Assembly (NCBI GenBank): GCA_027490555.1
Contig: JAIXXW010000155.1
Location: 1-5,696 of the forward strand
Length of the DNA stretch: 5,696 nt
Source: Comamonadaceae bacterium
GTDB taxonomy: Bacteria; Pseudomonadota; Gammaproteobacteria; Burkholderiales; Burkholderiaceae_C
Reading direction: 5' to 3'
Position 1 is the stretch's first letter. Every line of letters begins with the position of its first letter. Of the stretch, positions 1-5,032 are shown piece after piece. The position numbers were made by a program, and so were the translations under genes. The notes under the pieces were generated by a model. The model was not told where the DNA came from. It saw only the letters and a program-made list of their open reading frames with translations, and did not search any database.

Positions 1-615
1 AAGGCCACGGGTGAGATTGGCCTGTTCAAGATCGTGGCCGAGGGCGGTGTGGCCGCAGGCGTGCGCCGCATCGAGGCGGTGACCGGCGAGCACGCGCTGG
101 CCTACCTGCAGTCGCTCGAAGACACCGTGAGCCAAGCCGCCGGCACGCTCAAGGCCCAGCCCGCTGAGCTGAACAACCGCATTGCGCAGGTGCTCGACCA
201 GGTCAAGGCACTCGAGAAAGAATTGGCTGCTGCCAAAGGCAAGCTGGCTTCTGCCCAGGGCGACGAACTCCTGACGAAAGCCGTGGACATCCAAGGCATC
301 AAGCTCTTGGTGGCTCAATTGGAAGGCGCAGACGCCAAGACCTTGCGCGACACCATGGACAAGCTCAAGGACAAGATGAAGACGGCCGTGATTGTCTTGA
401 CCGCTGTGGATGGCGAGAAGGTGCAAATTGCAGCCGGTGTGACTGCCGACACCACCGGCAAAGTCAAGGCGGGCGAGTTGGCCAGCTTTGTGGCCGGCCA
501 GGTGGGCGGCAAAGGCGGCGGCAAGCCCGACATGGCCATGGCCGGTGGCACCAACCCCGCCGCCTTGCCGGCCGCCATGGCCAGCGTGCAAGCCTGGGTC
601 TCCGAGCGGGTCTGA
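1..615 (+). CDS. alaS: Alanyl-tRNA synthetase, C-terminal part (5' end outside window)
   Basis: This is the last 204 codons of alanyl-tRNA synthetase, which charges tRNA-Ala with alanine in the cytoplasm. The frame is open from base 1 and ends at TGA 613-615. The visible part starts in the end of the editing region (GEIGLFKIVAEGGVAAGVRRIEA, written here as the IGLFKIV...GVAAGVRRIEAVTG signature, residues about 5-29 of the fragment). A charged helical coiled-coil stretch follows (about residues 35-80, rich in K, E, A and Q). The DHHA1/C-Ala domain comes last, with its glycine-rich GGKGGGKPDMAMAGG motif near residues 169-183, known to be involved in tRNA binding and dimer contacts. The usual length is about 870 residues, so roughly three quarters lies to the left. 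It converges with the minus-strand operon and has no evident functional link to it. Identification is secure; no frameshift is visible. Confidence 0.97.
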   Translation, partial: KATGEIGLFKIVAEGGVAAGVRRIEAVTGEHALAYLQSLEDTVSQAAGTLKAQPAELNNRIAQVLDQVKALEKELAAAKGKLASAQGDELLTKAVDIQGIKLLVAQLEGADAKTLRDTMDKLKDKMKTAVIVLTAVDGEKVQIAAGVTADTTGKVKAGELASFVAGQVGGKGGGKPDMAMAGGTNPAALPAAMASVQAWVSERV

Positions 616-625
616 GTTCAGGCCC

Positions 626-650
626 CCAGGCTGCCGTGCTGGCAGCCTGG
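626..650. terminator. Perfect 10-bp hairpin between convergent genes, possible bidirectional terminator
   Basis: CCAGGCTGCC (626-635) and GGCAGCCTGG (641-650) are exact reverse complements around the 5-base loop GTGCT. The hairpin begins 10 bases after the alaS stop codon and lies 32 bases beyond the stop of the minus-strand CoA-transferase gene, where a shared terminator would be expected. Neither strand has a T-run after the stem, so it is not a textbook intrinsic terminator. It could instead protect mRNA 3' ends or work together with Rho. Confidence 0.55.
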
Positions 651-655
651 CGCCA

Positions 656-685
656 AGCCGCCGCCGATCTAGCCGCCGCCGATCA
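656..685. repeat. Two tandem 15-bp units reaching into the CoA-transferase stop codon
   Basis: AGCCGCCGCCGATCT (656-670) is followed directly by AGCCGCCGCCGATCA (671-685), differing only in the last base. A partial third unit (AGCCGC, 686-691) follows. On the minus strand the base that differs makes TGA (the stop of the CoA-transferase gene, 683-685) in one unit and AGA in the other. It looks like a small slippage duplication in a GCC-rich stretch. Confidence 0.8.
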
Positions 686-1900
686 AGCCGCTGCTTGTGC
701 CACGGTGCCTTGCGCGATCAGCTCGTCGATGTCCTCTGGGCTCAGGCCGTGTTCTTGCAAGATTTCGCGGGTGTGCTGGCCCAGCAGGGGTGCAGCCTGC
801 CCGGTGTCGGTGGGTGTTTGCGAGAAGTGGATGGGGCAGCCAATGCCCCGGACCGTGCCCGCTTGCGGGTGCGTCATGGTGACCACCATGCCACGTGCCA
901 AGGTTTGCGGGTGGGACAGCGCCTCGCCGATGGTGTGCACCGGCCCTGCGGGCACCCCGGCGGCATCCATCTCGGCTTGCCATTGGGCGCGCGTGCGGGT
1001 GCGCAGCACCCCGTTCATCAGCGCCACCAGCTCGTTCAGGTGCTGCATGCGGTCGCTGTTGGTGGCAAAGCGGGGGTCCTCGCGCCATTCGGGATGGCCC
1101 AGCACCTGGCAGATGCGCTCCCAATTGCTCTGGTTGGCCCCGCCGATGTTGATCCAGCCATCGCTGGCCTCAAAGGCCTGGTAGGGCGCGGTCAGGATGT
1201 GCGCCGAGCCGGTGGGCTGCGGTTCGCGCTGGGTGGCCAGCCAGACGGCGGCGTGCCAGTAGGTTTGCTGGAGGGCCGCATCGCTCAAGGAGGTGTCCAC
1301 GATCTGGCCTTCACCGGTCTTGAGCTTGTGGATGTAGGCCGCCAGGATGCCGGTGGCCGCCAAGATGCCCGCGTTCATGTCGGACACGGCGTTGCCGTTT
1401 TTGGCGGGTGGCCGGCCGGGCTCGCCGGTCACGGCCATCAGCCCGGCAAAGCCCTGGGCGATCAGGTCAAAGCCGCCTTTGTCGGCATAGGGGCCGGTGC
1501 GGCCATAGCCCGAGATGGCGCAGTAAATCAGACCCGGGTTCGCTTCGCGCAAGGTCTCGTAGCCCAGGCCCAGCTTGTCCATGGTGCCACCCCGGAAGTT
1601 TTCAACCAGCACATCGGCTTGCTTGACCATGCGCAGCAGCAGGGCCCGGCCTTGCGGTTTTTTCAGGTCCAGGGCCAGGCCGCGCTTGTTGCGGTTGAGC
1701 ATCAGGAAAGGCGCAGACACCCCGTTGATTTGCGGATCGCGGTAGCCCCGGGCATCGTCGCCCCCGGGGAGCTTTTCGATCTTGATGACGTCGGCCCCCA
1801 GGTCGGCCAACAGCAAGCCGCAGGTGGGGCCCGACATGATTTGCGTCATTTCCAGGACGCGCAGACCGGCCAAAGGCCCGGTGCGGGGGGGGCTTGCCAT
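683..1900 (-). CDS. Family III CoA-transferase (CaiB/BaiF/formyl-CoA transferase family)
   Basis: Predicted cytoplasmic enzyme of 405 residues that moves CoA from an acyl-CoA donor to a carboxylate acceptor. Length is typical of the family (about 400). Family marks in order: the N-terminal PLAGLRVLEMTQIMSGP (residues 9-25), LADLGADVIKIEK (31-43), the LNRNKRGLALDLK block (68-80), ADVLVENFRGG (95-105), the YCAISGYGRTGPYADKGGFD block (126-145), and SDMNAG (173-178), whose Asp174 fits the catalytic aspartate that forms the acyl anhydride and glutamyl/aspartyl-type intermediates in characterised members. I chose ATG at 1900: it lies 2 bases after the stop of the upstream crotonase gene and has GGAAAGG (1910-1916) 9 bases ahead. 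A TTG at 1918 would add six residues and overlap that gene. It is the last gene of the operon. The substrate (oxalate, succinate, mesaconate, carnitine and others are known in the family) cannot be told from sequence by eye. Confidence 0.93.
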   Translation of the reverse strand: MASPPRTGPLAGLRVLEMTQIMSGPTCGLLLADLGADVIKIEKLPGGDDARGYRDPQINGVSAPFLMLNRNKRGLALDLKKPQGRALLLRMVKQADVLVENFRGGTMDKLGLGYETLREANPGLIYCAISGYGRTGPYADKGGFDLIAQGFAGLMAVTGEPGRPPAKNGNAVSDMNAGILAATGILAAYIHKLKTGEGQIVDTSLSDAALQQTYWHAAVWLATQREPQPTGSAHILTAPYQAFEASDGWINIGGANQSNWERICQVLGHPEWREDPRFATNSDRMQHLNELVALMNGVLRTRTRAQWQAEMDAAGVPAGPVHTIGEALSHPQTLARGMVVTMTHPQAGTVRGIGCPIHFSQTPTDTGQAAPLLGQHTREILQEHGLSPEDIDELIAQGTVAQAAA

Positions 1901-1902
1901 GG

Positions 1903-2691
1903 TCAGCGGCCTTTCCAAAGGGGTTTGCGTTTGGCCACAAAGGCGCTCACACCTTCGTGGAAGTCTTGGCTGCCATAGGCGAGCCGGATCAGGTCCTCGG
2001 CCTCGGGCACGCTGTGCTGCACCAGGCGGCTCAGGGTTTGCTTGCTGACCCGCTGGGTCACCGGGGCCAGTGCCGTCAGGCGCTGAACCAAGGCGGCGGT
2101 GGCCGCCTCGATCTCGTCGGGGCCGGCCAATTGGTGCAGGTAGCCACAGGCCAGGGCTTCATCGGCCCCGATCATCTCGGCCAGCATGAGCATGCGTTTG
2201 ACGCGCTGCGCGCCGAAACCGGCGCACAGCCGGGCCACATTGGCCGCCGACAGGCAGTTGCCCAGGGTCTTGGCAATGGGCACCCCCAGTTGCGAGCCGG
2301 GTGTGGCCAAGCGGAAGTCGCAGACGGTGGCAATCGCCAGCCCGCCGCCCACCGCCCAGCCCTCGATCAAGGCCACCGTGGGCATGGGCAGAGAACCGAG
2401 CAAGTCGATGCAGGCCTCGATCTGTTCCTCGTAGGCCACGCCGTCATCGCCTGAGCTGAAGCGGGTGAATTGCTCAATGTCGGTGCCCGCCACAAAGGCC
2501 TGCCCGCCCGCGCCACGGAACACGACCGCCCGCAGCTGCGGGTCGGCTTTGAACTGCTCGCAGTGGCGGTTGAGCGCTTGGTACATGGCCCAGGTCATCG
2601 CATTGCGCGCCTGGGGTCGGTTGAACGTCACCGTGGCCACACCTTGCGCGATGGCCAGGTCCACGGTGCCTGCGGCCGGGGCGTCAAACAT
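1903..2691 (-). CDS. Crotonase-fold protein, enoyl-CoA hydratase/isomerase family, atypical active site
   Basis: Protein of 262 residues, the normal length for the crotonase family, whose members act on acyl-CoA thioesters (hydration, isomerisation, decarboxylation, thioester hydrolysis). Family marks: VATVTFNRPQARNAMT (residues 18-33), the first oxyanion-hole stretch AFVAGTDIEQF (65-75, AGTD at 68-71), the second at GWAVGGGLAIA (111-121), then CDFRLA (124-129) and a LGVPIAKTLGNCLS block (135-148). In classical hydratase the two catalytic glutamates follow GGGC and sit in PE; here those places appear to be Ala119 and Ile139, so ordinary hydration chemistry is doubtful. The start is ATG at 2691, whose A is shared with the TGA stop of the upstream receptor gene (TGATG), implying translational coupling; no clear Shine-Dalgarno is seen. 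A GTG at 2736 would add 15 residues inside the receptor gene and is less likely. The gene ends 2 bases before the CoA-transferase start. The exact reaction is unknown. Confidence 0.92.
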   Translation of the reverse strand: MFDAPAAGTVDLAIAQGVATVTFNRPQARNAMTWAMYQALNRHCEQFKADPQLRAVVFRGAGGQAFVAGTDIEQFTRFSSGDDGVAYEEQIEACIDLLGSLPMPTVALIEGWAVGGGLAIATVCDFRLATPGSQLGVPIAKTLGNCLSAANVARLCAGFGAQRVKRMLMLAEMIGADEALACGYLHQLAGPDEIEAATAALVQRLTALAPVTQRVSKQTLSRLVQHSVPEAEDLIRLAYGSQDFHEGVSAFVAKRKPLWKGR

Positions 2692-3668
2692 CAGCTGTCG
2701 AGCTTGACGTTGCTGTCTTTGACCACCTTGGCCCACTTGACTTGTTCGGTGCGGATGAATTCGGCAAAGCGTTGGGCCGAGCCGCCACCGTCTTCCGCGC
2801 CAAATTGCGCCAGTTTCTCCACCACATCGGGCATCACCAGGACCTTGTTGATGTCTTCGTTCATGCGTTGGGCCATGGCGGCAGGCAGACGGCCGGGGCC
2901 GACCAGGCCGTACCAGGTGGTGGCTTCGAAGTTGGGGAAGCCCGACTCGGCCATGGTCGGCACATTCGGGTAGCTGGAGGCCCGCTTGGCGCGGGTCTGC
3001 GCAATCGCACGCACCTTGCCACTTTTGACATGGGGTGTGGCCGCGGTCATGGTGTCAAAGGAATAGCCAATTTGGCCCCCGATCAAATCGGCGAGCATGG
3101 GCGCGGAGCCTTTGTAAGGGATGTGGATGGTGTCCACACCGGCGGCCAGTTTGAACAATTCCAGCGCCAGGTGCTGGGCCGAGCCCTGGCCGGCAGAGCC
3201 AAAGCTCACCTTGCCGGGGTTGGCCTTGCACTGGGCCACCAACTCGGCCACGGTTCTGGCGGGCTGGTCGTTGTTGCAAATCAACAAATTGGGCGTGACC
3301 CCGACCAGGGTCAAGGGGGTGAAGTCGCGCTCCACCACATAGTTGAGTTTGGGCATGAGCGCAGGGGCCAGGGCATGGCTGTTGATGTGCGCCATCAGCA
3401 GGGTGTTGCCGTCGGGTGCCGCCTTGGCCACCGCTTCGGCAGCGATCACCCCGGTGGCGCCCGCGCGGTTTTCGACCAGCACGGTGACGCCCCACATGAC
3501 TTGCAGTTTTTGCGCCACGATGCGCGCCAGGATGTCGGTGCCGCCGCCCGGTGCAAACCCCACCAGGATGCGCACCGGACCGGATGGCAAGGACTGCGCC
3601 TGGATCGCGGGGGCCACCAGCGTGGCGGCGGACGCGGCGGTGGCGGCTACAAAGGTTCTGCGTTTCAT
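2691..3668 (-). CDS. Bug-family (TctC-like) periplasmic solute receptor
   Basis: A 325-residue extracytoplasmic solute-binding protein of the Bug/TctC family, which delivers small organic or amino acids to tripartite tricarboxylate transporters or senses them. Residues 1-24 form a signal peptide: MKRRTF with paired arginines, an Ala-rich hydrophobic core and a likely cut after AIQA (21-24). The RR pair hints at Tat export but the full consensus is weak. Family marks: VRILVGFAPGGGTDILAR (32-49), the VENRAGATG stretch (65-73), PDGNTLL (85-91), SFGSAGQGSAQHLALE (155-170) and IPYKGSAPMLADLIGGQI (183-200), all near the ligand cleft between two lobes. Start ATG 3668 is backed by AGGAG five bases ahead. 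No TctA or TctB membrane subunits are in the window, so this is an orphan receptor as far as can be seen, a common state in Burkholderiales. It lies 53 bases after the aminotransferase gene and overlaps the crotonase start by one base. The ligand is unknown, presumably the substrate of the operon. Confidence 0.95.
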   Translation of the reverse strand: MKRRTFVAATAASAATLVAPAIQAQSLPSGPVRILVGFAPGGGTDILARIVAQKLQVMWGVTVLVENRAGATGVIAAEAVAKAAPDGNTLLMAHINSHALAPALMPKLNYVVERDFTPLTLVGVTPNLLICNNDQPARTVAELVAQCKANPGKVSFGSAGQGSAQHLALELFKLAAGVDTIHIPYKGSAPMLADLIGGQIGYSFDTMTAATPHVKSGKVRAIAQTRAKRASSYPNVPTMAESGFPNFEATTWYGLVGPGRLPAAMAQRMNEDINKVLVMPDVVEKLAQFGAEDGGGSAQRFAEFIRTEQVKWAKVVKDSNVKLDS

Positions 3669-3673
3669 GTTGT

Positions 3674-3678
3674 CTCCT
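3674..3678 (-). promoter_or_regulatory. Ribosome binding site of the Bug receptor gene
   Basis: AGGAG read on the minus strand lies five bases before ATG 3668. It is the strongest Shine-Dalgarno in the operon, which fits a receptor made in larger amounts than the enzymes. The rest of the 53-base gap (3669-3721) shows no convincing terminator or promoter, so read-through from the aminotransferase gene is likely. Confidence 0.8.
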
Positions 3679-3721
3679 GAAGTTGTTGAAAGGTCACGCG
3701 AGAAAACGGAAGGCCGAAGGT

Positions 3722-4912
3722 TCAGTGGCTTGAAAAATGGTCCATGATGGCTTGCACGCCGCTGCCCTGGAGCGCCACACCCGCCAGTTTCAGGCCCATT
3801 TCGCAGCCGGCCACGGTGGCGATCAGGGTCAGGTCGTTGCTGTCGCCCAGATGGCCGATGCGGAACATGCGGCCTTTGACTTTGCCCAGGCCCGTGCCCA
3901 GCGAGCAGTCAAAGCGCTCGTGGATGACTTTGCGCACCGCGTCGGCGTCCACACCCTCGGGGGTCATGACCCCGGTCAGGACCGGGGAGTAGACCGCCGG
4001 GTCGGCGCACTGGATGGGCAGGCCCCAGGCATTGACCGCCGCACGCACCCCAGCGGCCCAGCGCTGGTGCCGCGCAAACACCGCATCCAGGCCCTCGGCC
4101 AGCAGCATGTCGCAGGCTTCGCTCAGGCCATACAGCAAGTTGGTGTTGGGTGTGGAGGGCCAATAACCGTTTTTGTTCATCTCGATCATTTCGCCCCAAG
4201 CCCAGTAGCTGCGGGCCATGCCGCCTTTTTGGCTGGCCTCGATGGCGCGCGGGGACAGGGCGTTGAAGCTGATGCCTGGCGGCAGCATCAGGCCTTTTTG
4301 TGAGCCACTGATGGTGACGTCCACGCCCCATTCGTCGTGCCGGTAATCGGCGCTGGCCAGGCCGGAGATGCTGTCCACCAGCAGCAAGGCCGGGTGTTTG
4401 GCCGCGTCGATGGCGCGCCGGACAGCCGCGATGTCGCTGGTCACCCCGGTCGAGGTTTCGTTGTGCACCACGCACACGGCCCGGATGCTGTGGCCCGTGT
4501 CGGTCTTCAGGCGCTGCTCGATCAGATCGGCTTGCACGCCACGGCGCCAGCCCTCGAGGTCGGGCAGGCCCAGGACCTCGGTCTTCAGGCCCAGCTGTTG
4601 GGCCAGTTTGTTCCACAGGAAGGCGAAGTGGCCGGTTTCGTACATCAGCACATGGTCGCCGGCTTGCAGCACGTTGGACAGCGCCGCCTCCCAGGCACCG
4701 GTGCCCGAAGCGGGGTAGATCATGACCGGATGCTGGGTCTTGAAAATCTTTTTCACATCGGCCAAGACCTTCAGGCCGAGGGCGCCGAATTCGGGGCCAC
4801 GGTGGTCAATGGTGGGTGAGCTGATGGCCCGAAGGATGCGGTCGGGGACGGGCGATGGGCCGGGAATCTGCAGGAAGTGACGGCCGGTGGGGTGGAAATT
4901 GGTGACGAGCAT
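3722..4912 (-). CDS. Class V PLP aminotransferase, serine/alanine-glyoxylate type
   Basis: A 396-residue cytoplasmic PLP enzyme of aminotransferase class V, close in pattern to plant and bacterial serine-glyoxylate aminotransferases. Marks in order: FHPTGRHFLQIPGPSPVPD (residues 6-24), VKKIFKTQHPVMIYPASGTG (53-72) with the phosphate-binding SGTGAWEAAL (69-78), VVHNETSTGVTSDI (148-161), ALLLVDSISG (175-184) with Asp180 facing the PLP ring nitrogen, SGSQKG (202-207) with Lys206 as the Schiff-base lysine, and FRIGHLGD (350-357) with Arg351 as the expected substrate-carboxylate ligand. All key residues are present. ATG 4912 is chosen because homology starts at once; the frame stays open far upstream to 5650, but that part crosses the promoter and lies antisense to the regulator gene. 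GAAAGG lies 12-13 bases ahead, a long spacing. It is the first gene of the operon. The amino donor (Ser, Ala, Asp or another) and acceptor (probably glyoxylate or another 2-oxo acid) are not determined. Confidence 0.94.
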   Translation of the reverse strand: MLVTNFHPTGRHFLQIPGPSPVPDRILRAISSPTIDHRGPEFGALGLKVLADVKKIFKTQHPVMIYPASGTGAWEAALSNVLQAGDHVLMYETGHFAFLWNKLAQQLGLKTEVLGLPDLEGWRRGVQADLIEQRLKTDTGHSIRAVCVVHNETSTGVTSDIAAVRRAIDAAKHPALLLVDSISGLASADYRHDEWGVDVTISGSQKGLMLPPGISFNALSPRAIEASQKGGMARSYWAWGEMIEMNKNGYWPSTPNTNLLYGLSEACDMLLAEGLDAVFARHQRWAAGVRAAVNAWGLPIQCADPAVYSPVLTGVMTPEGVDADAVRKVIHERFDCSLGTGLGKVKGRMFRIGHLGDSNDLTLIATVAGCEMGLKLAGVALQGSGVQAIMDHFSSH

Positions 4913-4942
4913 GGGTGAAAATGAACCTTTCTGGTGACACAA

Positions 4943-4962
4943 ATTTTTTGTATTCAAAATAC
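4943..4962. promoter_or_regulatory. Candidate GntR operator, copy 1 (with palindrome 4949-4963)
   Basis: ATTTTTTGTATTCAAAATAC is one of two copies (19 of 20 bases the same) in the divergent region. Within and just past it lies a perfect inverted repeat, TGTATT-CAA-AATACA (4949-4963), of the AT-rich, GT...AC kind often bound by FCD-type GntR regulators. It sits between the -35 and -10 of the proposed operon promoter, so binding should block RNA polymerase. Confidence 0.65.
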
Positions 4963-4971
4963 ATTTGTCAA
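4943..4971 (-). promoter_or_regulatory. Candidate sigma-70 promoter of the aminotransferase operon
   Basis: On the minus strand a perfect TTGACA (4966-4971) is followed after 17 bases by AAAAAT (4943-4948), a 4-of-6 match to the -10 consensus. Transcription would start near 4936, leaving a leader of about 24 bases that still contains the GAAAGG before ATG 4912. The palindrome at 4949-4963 fills the spacer, a classic place for a repressor. The -35 is strong; the -10 is only a fair match. Confidence 0.6.
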
Positions 4972-4992
4972 GGGGGATTGTCCTAGAATAAA
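4965..4992 (+). promoter_or_regulatory. Weak candidate promoter of the GntR regulator gene
   Basis: TTGTCA (4965-4970) and AATAAA (4987-4992) are spaced by 16 bases on the plus strand. An overlapping TAGAAT (4984-4989) is a better -10 but lacks a -35 at normal distance. Either places the start near 4995-5000, just before operator copy 2. The -35 overlaps the opposite strand's TTGACA, so the two promoters would compete. Confidence 0.35.
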
Positions 4993-5007
4993 GGCCTGAA
5001 CACGGAT

Positions 5008-5027
5008 ATTTTTTGTATTCAAAACAC
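5008..5027. promoter_or_regulatory. Candidate GntR operator, copy 2
   Basis: ATTTTTTGTATTCAAAACAC repeats copy 1 with one base changed; the first 17 bases are identical. The change (T to C) spoils one pair of the palindrome, so this is probably the weaker site. It starts 65 bases after copy 1, about six helical turns, and ends five bases before the regulator ATG, where it occupies the place of a ribosome binding site. It would suit autoregulation or looping. Confidence 0.6.
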
Positions 5028-5032
5028 TTTCC

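Noticed and set aside
1901..1918. TTG 1918 as an earlier start of the CoA-transferase gene
   Set aside because: TTG is a rare start, the six added residues are not family sequence, and it would consume the GGAAAGG that serves ATG 1900.
488..1978. Plus-strand open frame of 496 codons overlapping the alaS end and the CoA-transferase gene
   Set aside because: It runs antisense to a clear CaiB-type gene, its translation is rich in G, A, H, Q and R with no recognisable domain, and long antisense frames arise easily in GC-rich coding DNA.
2692..2736. GTG 2736 as an earlier start of the crotonase gene
   Set aside because: It would lie 45 bases inside the receptor gene and add residues (rich in Q and R) not expected at the family N-terminus; ATG 2691 with the TGATG overlap fits better.
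2742..3680. Plus-strand 312-codon frame opposite the Bug receptor gene
   Set aside because: It is a shadow of the receptor gene: low-complexity G/H/Q-rich translation, no family motifs, no supporting ribosome binding site.
3737..4819. Plus-strand frames (3737-4303 and 4337-4819) opposite the aminotransferase gene
   Set aside because: They mirror the codon bias of the real minus-strand gene and show no domain signatures.
4913..5032. Riboswitch or small RNA in the divergent region
   Set aside because: The leader of the operon is too short (about 24 bases) for a riboswitch, and the structure is explained by promoter and operator elements; no known RNA motif is visible.
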